A stretch of 64,000 bases of DNA, from the NCBI GenBank assembly GCA_026708305.1, contig JAPOVD010000001.1, positions 95,485-159,484 of the forward strand, read 5' to 3'. Shown here piece by piece: positions 8,045 to 17,095 of this stretch. The notes beneath the pieces were generated by a model. The model saw only the letters and a program-made list of their open reading frames with translations. It was not told where the DNA came from and ran no database searches. Each line of letters starts with the position of its first letter. Within the stretch, counting starts at the first letter, position 1. This DNA is from Nitrososphaerota archaeon (GTDB lineage Archaea > Thermoproteota > Nitrososphaeria > Nitrososphaerales > Nitrosopumilaceae). The position numbers and the translations under genes are program-made.

Positions 8045-8602
8045 TTTATTTTCATAAAAGTTCTTTAATCCAATTTTTTTCATGATGTTTGATTCTTTCA
8101 TAACTATTTTATGTTGTTTATTTTTATAAGCTATTAATTTTTTTTTCAACGTTTCATCTTCGTTAGCAAGTATCTTTATGGCATATAACGCAGCGTTTAT
8201 TGACTTGTTAATACCTACGCTTGCTATAGATGTTCCATTGGGCATCTCTGATATAGACAACAATGAATCTAATCCTCCAAACGAAGATGATTTCAAGTTT
8301 AGTTTTGTGTTTTGTGAGTGTATGTATGCCATTATTGGTACTCCTATTACAGGTATGGTAGTAAAAGATGAAATCATTCCAGGTAGATGTGCAGCTCCGC
8401 CAGCACCAGCTATTATGACTTTAAAATTTTGTTTTTCAGCATATTTTGCATAAATTTCTAATTGATCAGGAGTACGATGTGCCGAGATAATTTGGTCTTC
8501 GTGTTTTATATAGAAATCATCTAATATTTTTGCAGCATTAATCATAATGTTGCTATCTGAATTAGATCCCATTATGATGCCAACAAGTATTTTGACTTTC
8601 AT
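8036..8602 (-). CDS. purE: N5-carboxyaminoimidazole ribonucleotide mutase
   Basis: 188 residues, class I PurE. The signature GIIMGSNSDSNIM at the N-terminus and ISAHRTPDQL carry the phosphate loop and catalytic His. AGAGGAAHLPGM and PVIGVPI follow. It acts directly after PurK in purine synthesis. It is divergent from purK, with an 81-nt intergenic space likely holding both promoters. Confidence 0.96.
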   Translation of the reverse strand: MKVKILVGIIMGSNSDSNIMINAAKILDDFYIKHEDQIISAHRTPDQLEIYAKYAEKQNFKVIIAGAGGAAHLPGMISSFTTIPVIGVPIMAYIHSQNTKLNLKSSSFGGLDSLLSISEMPNGTSIASVGINKSINAALYAIKILANEDETLKKKLIAYKNKQHKIVMKESNIMKKIGLKNFYENKLH

Positions 8603-8683
8603 GTTTTTTAATGTACTATTTTTACATCTAATTATTCTTTTAATATATATTTAGATAGTTAGAATATATTTCATTACAAATAC

Positions 8684-9838
8684 GTGGTTATTTTGTCTAG
8701 AAATAAAAAAATCATCGGTATAATAGGAGGAGGACAATTAGGAATGATGATCACTGAAGCTTCAAAAAATCTTTCTAGATACATATCTGATATAATTGTA
8801 GTAGATCCCACTCCACAGTGTCCAGCTTCTAAAGTGGGTGCAAAACAAATAATTGGTGATTATTATGACGAAAATGCAATAACAAAATTAGCAGAAGAAT
8901 CAGATATCATTACATATGAAATAGAATTTGGAAATGTACGTATACTGAAAAAACTTGACAAATTAGTTGAGATTAACCCATCTCCAAAATCACTTGGAAT
9001 CATACAAGATAAACTTAAACAAAAAAAATTTTTGTTTAAAAACAAATTACCAGTGCCAATATTTGATAAAATACAAACCGTATCTGATTTTATAGAAAAA
9101 TCAAATAAATTTGATTTACCTCTTATGATGAAAGCTCGTAAAGGTGGTTATGACGGACATGGTAATATTTTGATTAATTCTTTGTCAGATATTCATAATT
9201 ATCATACAAAATTACACAACGGATTTTTCATAGAAAAAATAATAGATTTTAAAATGGAAATCTCAGTGATAATTGTAAGAAACACAGCTGGAGATGTATC
9301 TATGTATCCAATATCTGAAAACATACACAATGAAAGTATCTTACGTATGGCAATAGTACCTGCTAGAATAAAAGCAAATATTGAAAAAAAAGCAAAAGAA
9401 ATAGCAAAAAATGCTATTAAATGTTTTAATGGAGCTGGTGTTTTTTGTGTCGAAATGTTTCTTACACAAGATGACGATATACTAATAAATGAAATAGCAC
9501 CAAGAGTTCATAATTCTGGTCATCATACATTACAATCATCTGCCACTTCTCAATTTGAACAACATTTAAGAGCGATTTTAGGTTTAAAATTAGGCAGTAC
9601 TAAATTATTACATTCTACTATCACATATAATATACTCGGACCAAAAAATTTTCATGGTAAATTTAAACCAATAAATGTAAATAAATCAAATGTATTTATT
9701 AAAATGTATCATAAACCTATATCAAAACCATTAAGAAAATTAGGGCATGTAAATATAATATCAAATGATAATAACATAGATACAATGTTAAAAACTTTAC
9801 ATGACATTAAAAAATCGATAACAGTCACACCAGTATAA
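8684..9838 (+). CDS. purK: 5-(carboxyamino)imidazole ribonucleotide synthase
   Basis: 384 residues from GTG 8684; a TTG at 8696 is a possible alternative start. It is an ATP-grasp ligase making N5-CAIR from AIR, bicarbonate and ATP. IIGIIGGGQLGMM begins the first domain, MKARKGGYDGHGN is the ATP-grasp loop, and NEIAPRVHNSGHHT supplies metal and substrate ligands, all typical of PurK. It pairs with the divergent purE. purC lies about 29 kb away. Confidence 0.96.
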   Translation: MVILSRNKKIIGIIGGGQLGMMITEASKNLSRYISDIIVVDPTPQCPASKVGAKQIIGDYYDENAITKLAEESDIITYEIEFGNVRILKKLDKLVEINPSPKSLGIIQDKLKQKKFLFKNKLPVPIFDKIQTVSDFIEKSNKFDLPLMMKARKGGYDGHGNILINSLSDIHNYHTKLHNGFFIEKIIDFKMEISVIIVRNTAGDVSMYPISENIHNESILRMAIVPARIKANIEKKAKEIAKNAIKCFNGAGVFCVEMFLTQDDDILINEIAPRVHNSGHHTLQSSATSQFEQHLRAILGLKLGSTKLLHSTITYNILGPKNFHGKFKPINVNKSNVFIKMYHKPISKPLRKLGHVNIISNDNNIDTMLKTLHDIKKSITVTPV

Positions 9839-9896
9839 AATCAAAATAAATTTTCAAATGAAAAGACTATATTATCGTTACAAGATACCATGATTA

Positions 9897-10268
9897 ATGA
9901 AAGAATTGATTGCAATAACAATGACAATTTTTGCAATTGGTTTATTGACCATATATGGATTAGATGTAATTTTTTCTAATATTTCACAAGGTTTTTTACC
10001 ATTTAATCACATGGTACGTGGATTAGGACTTGGAGTACCTGCACTAGTTCTTCCATTATTATCTTTTTTCATTACTAAAAATTTAATAAATACAAAATTA
10101 GGCATCTTGATTATTATAAATGGAGTTTTAATAATAATAGGTGGCATAGCTGTAATTGTGCCTGACTCAACCAAAACAATGAAAATAAATACATATGTAG
10201 AATCTATGTTTTTAATTGCAATAGGATGTTTAACAATATTTGCTGGAACTAAAAAAATTCGTAATTAA
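9897..10268 (+). CDS. small integral membrane protein
   Basis: 123 residues with four predicted membrane helices (about 4-27, 41-61, 68-88, 100-118) joined by short loops. It is not recognised. It is codirectional with the DedA-like gene 33 nt downstream. Confidence 0.55.
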   Translation: MKELIAITMTIFAIGLLTIYGLDVIFSNISQGFLPFNHMVRGLGLGVPALVLPLLSFFITKNLINTKLGILIIINGVLIIIGGIAVIVPDSTKTMKINTYVESMFLIAIGCLTIFAGTKKIRN

Positions 10269-10301
10269 GATTTTAATACGTTATTTATAAAGCTAACATA
10301 A

Positions 10302-10835
10302 TTGTTAACAATTGCTTCTATCATAGATTGGTTATCGTATATAATATCCGAATACATATATGTTGGAGTATTTATTGCTGCTTTATCTGAAACTGTATTC
10401 ACACCAATACCCACAATAATGATATTTCCTTTTGTTGGTTACATTGCATTCCAAAACGAATTTAGCTTAGTAGAATTAGTATTATTAGGCATAATTGGAG
10501 GATTAGGTTCTACAATTGGATCATTAATTTTATATTTTTTTGCATTAAAACTAGGAACAAAAACTAGACTTTTAAAATATTTAGCAATTTCAGAAAAAAA
10601 ATTAAATTTGGTATCAAAATGGATTGATAAATATGGATCTATAATTGTTTTCATTTGTAGACTCATACCAATTTTAAGGGAAGCCGTTTCTATTTTTGCA
10701 GGAATATTCAAAATGAAGAAAATAATCTTTTTTGTTTATACTTTTTTAGGATCAAGTATTTTAAACATAATATTGTTGTTTATAGGGTATTATTTCAATG
10801 GAAACTTCCAAAGTTTTATAAAAACTTATTTTTAA
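10302..10835 (+). CDS. DedA/SNARE-associated family membrane protein
   Basis: 177 residues from a TTG start. Several membrane helices are interrupted by the DedA re-entrant motif region (ALSETVFTPIPTIMIFPF, with Glu and two Pro) and by the conserved second hairpin FICRLIPILREAVSIFAG with the characteristic Arg residues. Family members transport undecaprenyl-phosphate or other lipids. The role in an archaeon is unknown. A sugar nucleotidyltransferase follows 10 nt later, so a cell-envelope role is possible. Confidence 0.85.
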   Translation: MLTIASIIDWLSYIISEYIYVGVFIAALSETVFTPIPTIMIFPFVGYIAFQNEFSLVELVLLGIIGGLGSTIGSLILYFFALKLGTKTRLLKYLAISEKKLNLVSKWIDKYGSIIVFICRLIPILREAVSIFAGIFKMKKIIFFVYTFLGSSILNIILLFIGYYFNGNFQSFIKTYF

Positions 10836-10845
10836 AAATCTAGTT

Positions 10846-11511
10846 ATGATTGTTATAATACTAGCAGGTGGACGTGGTGAAAGATTAAATTCAATCACAG
10901 AATATGTCCCAAAATCATTGATCCCAATAAACAATGTTCCAATAATAGAAAGACAGATAAAATATCTACAAAAATTTAATATAACTAAATTTGTGATTGC
11001 ATTAGGTTATTTATCTCAACAAGTAATAAATTACATACGACATAAAAATTATTTCTATGCAGATATAGAATTTTCTATTGAAAAAACTCTATTAGGTACA
11101 GGAGGTGCAATAAAAAACATCATCGATGATAAAAATGAAAATTCATACATCATAATGAATGGCGATATAATTACAAATATGGATATATCATTACTTCAAT
11201 CACAAATTGATAGTGTTGCAATTATACCATTAATAACAAAGTTTGGAGTAGTTTGTATTAATGATAACAGAATAACGCAGTTCGATGAAAAAAAAATAGT
11301 TAGTAATGAATGGATGAATTCTGGTTTATATCATTTATCTAAAAAATTGTTAAATAAATTACCAACAAATGGCAACATAGAACAAACATTATTTCCTATG
11401 TGTGCAAAACAGAACTTACTGTATGCTCTTAAATATCAAAATATAATGTGGCATTCTATTGATTCTTATAAAGATATTAATGAATGTGAAATTAAATTAA
11501 GTAGTATATAA
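10846..11511 (+). CDS. sugar-phosphate nucleotidyltransferase
   Basis: 221 residues. The N-terminal nucleotide-binding signature is IILAGGRGERLNSITEYVPK, followed by PKSLIPINNVPIIERQI. The metal-binding Asp is in YIIMNGDIITN, and LGTGGAIKN is the sugar-side loop. Such enzymes activate sugar-1-phosphates (NDP-mannose, NDP-glucose, heptose types). There is no C-terminal left-handed helix domain, so it is a minimal single-domain form. It sits right after the DedA gene. Confidence 0.88.
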   Translation: MIVIILAGGRGERLNSITEYVPKSLIPINNVPIIERQIKYLQKFNITKFVIALGYLSQQVINYIRHKNYFYADIEFSIEKTLLGTGGAIKNIIDDKNENSYIIMNGDIITNMDISLLQSQIDSVAIIPLITKFGVVCINDNRITQFDEKKIVSNEWMNSGLYHLSKKLLNKLPTNGNIEQTLFPMCAKQNLLYALKYQNIMWHSIDSYKDINECEIKLSSI

Positions 11512-11566
11512 CGTTTGTAATATATTTGTCGATATTTTTAATTTATATTGATTTTATATTTTAGTT

Positions 11567-12538
11567 ATGAAAATTTCATATAATTTAGGATCATTGTTAA
11601 CAATAAACCAAATATTAGACTGCATTAGAATTATTAAAAAAAACCGGATTTCAAACATGGTTTGGATTCCTGAAACATGGGGAATGGAAACTTTTTCAAT
11701 GTTAGGTGCAATATCTTCTATGATCCCAAATGTAGAAATTGGAACATCTATAATCAATGTTTATTCTAGAAGTCCTTCTTTAATAGCAATGGCTGCTGCT
11801 ACATTAGATACATTGTCAAATGGCAAATTTGTTTTGGGTCTAGGTGTAAGTACTGATCAAATAATAAAAAATTTTCATGGATACAAGTATGAATCTCAAT
11901 TATTACGCATACAAGAATACGTAGAAATAATTAGACTTACTTTAACTCAAAACAAAGTATTTTATAACGGTAAATTGTTCAAATTAAAAAATTTCACATT
12001 GTTAATAAGGCCTAAACGAACAAAAATACCAATTTATTTGGCAGCTGTAAATAAAAATATGATTAAGTTAGCTGAACAAATAGCTGATGGCGTTATATTT
12101 TACTTACGACCAATTGAAAATATGAAAAATATCATACGTAAAACTAGAAGTAAACAATTTAAGTACAATTGTCAATTTATAACTTGTATGTCTTACGATG
12201 TTGATGATGCAATATGTAGAGTACAAAAAACATTAGCATTTTATATTTCAGTAAGTAAATTATACAGGAATTTTTTAGCACAATGTGGTTTTAATAATGA
12301 AGTTAACAATATTTATAATGAATTTTTGTCTACTGGTTTTAAATACAATCACAAACTGATTTCTAAGCGCATGTTAGATTCACTTACTATTTATGGAAGT
12401 CCTGAAGATTGCATTAAACAATTATTAAAAATTAAAAAAACTGGATTAGATTTAGCAATACTTCAGTTTAATCCATATGATCAAAATGAAGTAAACAAAT
12501 CTTTTAATTTACTAGTTGACAAAATTTCTAGTATATAA
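11567..12538 (+). CDS. luciferase-like (F420-dependent, Mer-like) oxidoreductase
   Basis: 323 residues with the TIM-barrel signature of bacterial luciferase-like enzymes: MVWIPETWGMETFSMLGA, VEIGTSIINVYSRSP, GKFVLGLGVST and the C-terminal GSPEDCIKQL. The arrangement is closest to F420-dependent methylenetetrahydromethanopterin reductase (Mer) and related F420 enzymes. The substrate is not determined. The thiolase TTG start follows the stop by 2 nt, so the two form one operon. Confidence 0.8.
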   Translation: MKISYNLGSLLTINQILDCIRIIKKNRISNMVWIPETWGMETFSMLGAISSMIPNVEIGTSIINVYSRSPSLIAMAAATLDTLSNGKFVLGLGVSTDQIIKNFHGYKYESQLLRIQEYVEIIRLTLTQNKVFYNGKLFKLKNFTLLIRPKRTKIPIYLAAVNKNMIKLAEQIADGVIFYLRPIENMKNIIRKTRSKQFKYNCQFITCMSYDVDDAICRVQKTLAFYISVSKLYRNFLAQCGFNNEVNNIYNEFLSTGFKYNHKLISKRMLDSLTIYGSPEDCIKQLLKIKKTGLDLAILQFNPYDQNEVNKSFNLLVDKISSI

Positions 12539-12540
12539 AA

Positions 12541-13644
12541 TTGAATGTATTTGTAACAGATTATAGCTCAACACACTTCACTCTACAAAACATTGAAATA
12601 AGATCAATATTATTATCATCAGTACAAAAATTATTGATCCAATCTAAAATAGATAAAAAATTAATTGATGGAATACTGATATCAACAACATCAAATTCTA
12701 AGTATTTGGCAGCTCAAATATCAGAATTTCTTGGAATTAAATCTAAGTTTGCATTTACAATTGAAAATCTTTGTAGCTCTGGTACAAATGCAATCGTTTC
12801 AGCATTTGCATACATATCTTCAGGATTAGCTAATGCTATAATAGTTGTAGGTGCCGATTTATACAATCCGCCAGGTAAAATATTTGAATGCGATGAGTCA
12901 AGAGGAAGTTATAAACATCCAATTTTTTGGGCATCGTTATTTACTAAAGCATATAAAAGAAAATACGGTATCAATGAATACGATTTAGCAAGGATATCTT
13001 CAAAAAACTATAATCATGCATTACATAACCCATATGCATTTAATAAAAAAACATACACTGTGGAAAATATTATAGACTCAAAAAAAATAACAGATGATCT
13101 TAATATCCTTCATTGTTCAAAACTTTGTACTGGAAGCTCAGCAATTTTAATGATGTCTGAAAATTATGCCAAAAAATTTTCAACAGATCCTGTACGTATA
13201 ATAGGAATCGGACAATTTACTGACTCCACATTTTTCACTAAAAATGATTTAACATCAATGCCATCCACTAAAATTGCTTCGCAAAATGCGTTTTCAATGT
13301 GTAAACTCACTCCAAACCAAATTGATGTTGCTGAAGTACATGATGCATTTTCTATCTGTGAAATTATGGCAATTGAAGATATAGGTTTTACAAAAAAAGG
13401 GCACGGTGCAGATCTTTCTAATGAATTATACCAAACGAAGAATAATAAAATTAATCCGCGTGGAGGTTTATTGGGTTCAGGACATCCAATTGGAGCTACA
13501 GGAATATCACAAACTATGGAAATAGTACAACAACTTCAAAACAAAGCTGGCAAAAGACAAATATCTAGAGCCAACATTGGATTAATACATAACATGTCTG
13601 CTGCAGCTACATCGTCAACAATTTTAATTTTAACATCGTCATAA
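12541..13644 (+). CDS. acetyl-CoA acetyltransferase-like thiolase (archaeal, SCP-x type)
   Basis: 367 residues from TTG. The nucleophile is Cys78 (ENLCSSGTNAI). EVHDAFSICE and GLLGSGHPIGATG carry the catalytic histidines. The C-terminus reads GLIHNMSAAATSS, so the second catalytic Cys of classical thiolases is missing, as in SCP-x/archaeal thiolases. These form a complex with a DUF35 protein and HMG-CoA synthase to start the mevalonate pathway. The DUF35 partner is encoded next. HMG-CoA synthase lies about 6 kb away. Confidence 0.88.
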   Translation: MNVFVTDYSSTHFTLQNIEIRSILLSSVQKLLIQSKIDKKLIDGILISTTSNSKYLAAQISEFLGIKSKFAFTIENLCSSGTNAIVSAFAYISSGLANAIIVVGADLYNPPGKIFECDESRGSYKHPIFWASLFTKAYKRKYGINEYDLARISSKNYNHALHNPYAFNKKTYTVENIIDSKKITDDLNILHCSKLCTGSSAILMMSENYAKKFSTDPVRIIGIGQFTDSTFFTKNDLTSMPSTKIASQNAFSMCKLTPNQIDVAEVHDAFSICEIMAIEDIGFTKKGHGADLSNELYQTKNNKINPRGGLLGSGHPIGATGISQTMEIVQQLQNKAGKRQISRANIGLIHNMSAAATSSTILILTSS

Positions 13645-13651
13645 TAATAAA

Positions 13652-13939
13652 TTGATTATAACAGAATGTAAAAAATGCAATAAATTAGTCTGGCCTAATT
13701 GTAAATTTTGTAGTATTTGTTTAGAAAAAACAAGAAAACGTGATATCAATAATATTGGTAAAATAATAGAATTTTCAAAAAAAGATAAAACAATTTTTTG
13801 TATAGGAGAATTTGAACAGATAAGAATTATTGGAACTCTTCAAACCAATTCAAACGATATTCTACCAAATTCTAGAATTAAATTGCATACTAAAAACTTA
13901 CATGAACAGCTTACTTATTTTTTCACATTAATCGACTAA
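13652..13939 (+). CDS. DUF35 OB-fold/zinc-ribbon acyl-CoA-binding protein
   Basis: 95 residues from TTG. The N-terminal rubredoxin-like ribbon has two CxxC pairs (ECKKC; CKFCSIC). An OB-fold domain follows (IGKIIEFSK, CIGEFEQIRIIGTL). In archaea, DUF35 proteins bridge thiolase and HMG-CoA synthase and channel acetoacetyl-CoA. It begins 7 nt after the thiolase stop. It is shorter than many family members. Confidence 0.85.
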   Translation: MIITECKKCNKLVWPNCKFCSICLEKTRKRDINNIGKIIEFSKKDKTIFCIGEFEQIRIIGTLQTNSNDILPNSRIKLHTKNLHEQLTYFFTLID

Positions 13940-13940
13940 A

Positions 13941-14042
13941 TTAGTTTTCGTGATTATCACGTATGTGTATTGCTAGTTCTATTGGATCATTACCGAATTT
14001 TTTACCACAATATATGCACATAAATTCATCTAAATCATACAC
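13941..14042 (-). CDS. tiny C2H2-type zinc-finger protein
   Basis: 33 residues from GTG 14042; a TTG at 14063 would add seven. The core is CIYCGKKFGNDPIELAIHIR followed by DNH, giving C-x2-C-x13-H-x4-H spacing, a classical single zinc finger. It ends 1 nt from the convergent DUF35 gene. Similar one-finger proteins occur in Thaumarchaeota. The start is uncertain. Confidence 0.6.
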   Translation of the reverse strand: MYDLDEFMCIYCGKKFGNDPIELAIHIRDNHEN

Positions 14043-14136
14043 ATCTAAATTGATCAAGTTCAAAATATTAGTTTTACGTAATTTTGTAACAAAAATTTCA
14101 TAAATATTAATTTAGAAAAGAAAATATGAAATAATT

Positions 14137-14622
14137 ATGGATAATAAAAAAATATCAAAATTACGTAGAAGTAGAGGCTATAGTTGGGAAGACAAACTGG
14201 TAAAAAGATTTAATTCTTCACCAAACTGGAAATCGTTTCGTTTAGGTTCTCCTAGTATTGCATTACCTGATATCGTAGCAATAAATAACATAAAAAGAAC
14301 TATTTATGTAATGGAAGCAAAATCTGGAACTGGTACTACATTATATGTTCCAGCAGATCAAATTATAAGATGTTTTCATTGGATGTATAATTTTGAAATA
14401 TATGATATTAAACTTGTAATTTTAGCATTTAAATTTTTATCTAAAAAAAGACTAAAACATGGTCAATATGCAAAACGAAAATTAAAAGAATATTATAAAA
14501 TATGTGACGAAAGTAATATTGTTAGTTGTACTTGTGATTATAATGGAGAATTATATTATACTATTGATGGAAATAGACATGCATTAAGTTTAAAAGAAAT
14601 TAAAATGCCATTTTTTAAATAA
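14137..14622 (+). CDS. Hjc-like PD-(D/E)XK nuclease (probable Holliday junction resolvase)
   Basis: 161 residues. The N-terminal RRSRGYSWEDKLVKRF carries Glu18. Asp45 (ALPDIVAI) and Glu60-x-Lys62 (VMEAKSG) complete the restriction-fold active site in the spacing of archaeal Hjc. The C-terminal ~60 residues are longer than classical Hjc and basic. It would cut four-way junctions during recombination. A different nuclease of the same fold cannot be excluded. Confidence 0.7.
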   Translation: MDNKKISKLRRSRGYSWEDKLVKRFNSSPNWKSFRLGSPSIALPDIVAINNIKRTIYVMEAKSGTGTTLYVPADQIIRCFHWMYNFEIYDIKLVILAFKFLSKKRLKHGQYAKRKLKEYYKICDESNIVSCTCDYNGELYYTIDGNRHALSLKEIKMPFFK

Positions 14623-14655
14623 TAATTCTTAAGTAGCAATATATAAATCTAAATT

Positions 14656-15015
14656 ATGAGCTTTGATGATTTTGTAGATGAACGCTTACTTATAAGCCAT
14701 GATATATTTGGAAAAAAAGAAATGAAAATAAAAGTTCTTGAAATCTCTGACGAACAACCTCCATCACAATGGAAATTTGGTAATCGAGTCAAGGTAAATA
14801 AAATTTTAATTACCATACGGCACTTAGATACTCAAGAATTAGAAGAAGGCGAATTCAATATTGAATCTATTGAAAACGAATTAGTATCTAAAAGGCATTA
14901 TACATCTACAAATAGATGGGTGCCATCAAGTGATATAAAAAATGGATATGTAATTAATTCTAGACATACCTCATTAATAAGCGACGCAGTAGCTTTGGAT
15001 TACATTGTGTTTTAA
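14656..15015 (+). CDS. conserved hypothetical protein
   Basis: 119 residues, acidic N-terminus, mostly beta-strand pattern, with the stretch NRVKVNKILITIRHLDTQE in the middle. There is no membrane segment or metal motif. It is not recognised. It lies in a run of small plus-strand genes after the Hjc-like nuclease. Confidence 0.5.
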   Translation: MSFDDFVDERLLISHDIFGKKEMKIKVLEISDEQPPSQWKFGNRVKVNKILITIRHLDTQELEEGEFNIESIENELVSKRHYTSTNRWVPSSDIKNGYVINSRHTSLISDAVALDYIVF

Positions 15016-15062
15016 TTTATTAAATACAATACACCTATAAACACTAACAATTAATTGGAATT

Positions 15063-15392
15063 GTGATTACAAAACAATTTACCATTAATAATAAAATTTT
15101 TATAGTTGCAATTACCGAACAAATAATAGAATATATTAATAGTTTAAAATCATTATATAATGTGTCTTATGAAGACACAGAAAGCTTTGATCAAACCAGC
15201 TCTGAAATTTCCAACATTGTTAAAAATATATCTGAAATGATAACACCAATACCTGCAGACAACGACTTAGATGGTCTAATTCAAGAATTAATAACATCTG
15301 TTGATGCTAAAACAGCTGAATTAAACGAATTACAAACAGAATACAACAAAACCAAAACTAAACGTAAGAGAACAAAAAAACAAAAAAAGTGA
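15063..15392 (+). CDS. hypothetical protein with Lys-rich tail
   Basis: 109 residues from GTG. The middle is acidic and helical (LDGLIQELITSVDAKTAEL); the last ~15 residues are almost all Lys, Arg and Thr, suggesting nucleic-acid or ribosome contact. It is not recognised. A tiny Cys-rich gene follows. Confidence 0.5.
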   Translation: MITKQFTINNKIFIVAITEQIIEYINSLKSLYNVSYEDTESFDQTSSEISNIVKNISEMITPIPADNDLDGLIQELITSVDAKTAELNELQTEYNKTKTKRKRTKKQKK

Positions 15393-15426
15393 ATCTATCT
15401 ATATACCATGTAAAAAATATCGAATT

Positions 15427-15549
15427 ATGAAGCAAAGTTGTGAATGTGGTATTTGTTCTCATCATAATGAAAATGAATGCATAGTTAATGAATGTGTATG
15501 TTGTACAAATTTTCATATTCGATCTGGTCCTAAAGCACAAGCTAATTAA
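15427..15549 (+). CDS. tiny Cys-rich protein, likely zinc-binding
   Basis: 40 residues from ATG 15427 with six Cys and three His: MKQSCECGICSHH, then CIVNECVCCTNFH. CxCxxC and CxCC groups could bind one or two zinc ions. It follows the Lys-rich hypothetical gene by 34 nt on the same strand. Real coding is suggested by the dense, regular metal ligands, which are unlikely in random AT-rich DNA. Confidence 0.55.
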   Translation: MKQSCECGICSHHNENECIVNECVCCTNFHIRSGPKAQAN

Positions 15550-15642
15550 CCTAATAAATATCGCATTAAATTGATTAAATTACACGTTAGCTAATAACTA
15601 AATCCAAATTAATTTAAATTACTATACATACTAAATTCAGTA

Positions 15643-16995
15643 TTGAAGGAAACAGCATATCTAAAATGTATTAATCCCTACTGCGGTTTAGAATACGATA
15701 TAAAAAATACTAATATCACATGTGAAAAAAATCATTTTTTAGATGTGCAATATGACAATATTCCATCTATTGAACTTAAAGAATTATTTTATAGGAGGAG
15801 AAATTATAGAGACAACATATTTAATGAAAGTGGAGTATGGCGATTTAGAGAACTATTAAATTTTTGTCAAATAAATACAAGTGATATAAAAAGCTGCTCA
15901 AAATATTTAGTTTCTTTAGACGGTATAGAAGGAAAACAGTCTAAACCATATCGTATGTCCAAAGTAGCTGATTTTATAGGTTTGCGACATAACAAGTTGC
16001 TATTACAACTTGAGGGCTATAATCCTAGTGGATCTTTTAAGGATAATGGAATGTCTTCTGCAATAACTCATGCTAAACTTGTAGGTGCGACTAAAATAAT
16101 TTGTGCATCTACAGGAAATACATCTGCATCAGCAGGTATGTATACGGCTAACGAAAACATGGAATGTTATGTATACATACCCAATGAACAAATCGCTTCT
16201 GGTAAATTAAGCCAAGCTTATCAGTTTGGGACAAAAGTAATTAAAGTCAGTGGTAATTTCGATGACGCCTTTTTAAAATCATTAGATGATGCAAAAAAAA
16301 TCAATGCGTATACTGTAAATTCAGTAAATCCATTTCGAATAGAAGGACAAAAAACAATCATTTATAGATTGTTAGAATATCTAAATTGGGATGTTCCAGA
16401 TTGGATAGTTTATCCTGGAGGTGCACTAGGAAATGCATCTAGTTGTGGAAAATGTTTAATGGAATTATACAAATGGCAATGGATAAAAAAAATTCCAAGA
16501 CTAGTAATAGTTAATGCAGAAGGAGCTAAGACACTATATGATTTGTACAACGGTGAATTTGATAATACAAAACTTAGATGGAATGATGGTAAACCAAATT
16601 TAGAGTTGCTTGATCGATATTACAAGTATTTAAATGAAAACCAAATCAAACCTAATACCACAGCCACAGCAATTCAAATTAATAAGCCAGCAAATATTTT
16701 AAAATGTATACGTGCTTTAGAATTTACAGATGGGATAGTAACTAAGGTTTCAGATTCAGAGATGTTAGATGGTATGGCGATAGTTGGATTAAATGGATTT
16801 GATTGTGAGCTTGCCTCTGGCGCAGTTCCTGCTGGAATAAAGAAGTTAGTAGATGCGGAAATAATTAAAAATGATGATCTTGTTTCTGGCATTCTAACAG
16901 GAAGACAAAAAGATCCATCGTTATTTGTGGAATATCATAGTAATCGTAAAAATAGATTCGCAGTAACTCCAATAGATTATACAAGTTTAGAATAA
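15643..16995 (+). CDS. thrC: threonine synthase
   Basis: 450 residues from TTG. It is a PLP fold II enzyme that makes threonine from O-phosphohomoserine. The PLP lysine is Lys133 in NPSGSFKDNGMSSA. CASTGNTSASAGMYTA and the phosphate-binding glycine loop YPGGALGNAS follow. The N-terminal ~40 residues contain Cys9, Cys14 and Cys27, a small ribbon seen in archaeal and plant-type enzymes. Homoserine dehydrogenase lies elsewhere in this window at 56.7 kb. Confidence 0.93.
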   Translation: MKETAYLKCINPYCGLEYDIKNTNITCEKNHFLDVQYDNIPSIELKELFYRRRNYRDNIFNESGVWRFRELLNFCQINTSDIKSCSKYLVSLDGIEGKQSKPYRMSKVADFIGLRHNKLLLQLEGYNPSGSFKDNGMSSAITHAKLVGATKIICASTGNTSASAGMYTANENMECYVYIPNEQIASGKLSQAYQFGTKVIKVSGNFDDAFLKSLDDAKKINAYTVNSVNPFRIEGQKTIIYRLLEYLNWDVPDWIVYPGGALGNASSCGKCLMELYKWQWIKKIPRLVIVNAEGAKTLYDLYNGEFDNTKLRWNDGKPNLELLDRYYKYLNENQIKPNTTATAIQINKPANILKCIRALEFTDGIVTKVSDSEMLDGMAIVGLNGFDCELASGAVPAGIKKLVDAEIIKNDDLVSGILTGRQKDPSLFVEYHSNRKNRFAVTPIDYTSLE

Positions 16996-17095
16996 TCATA
17001 AGAAAATACATATAATTTATATATGATTTTTCTTCCTTATAGATAAAATTTAAAAATGAATAAAAGATGCAGCTACAATCATAAGTGGAGAACAG

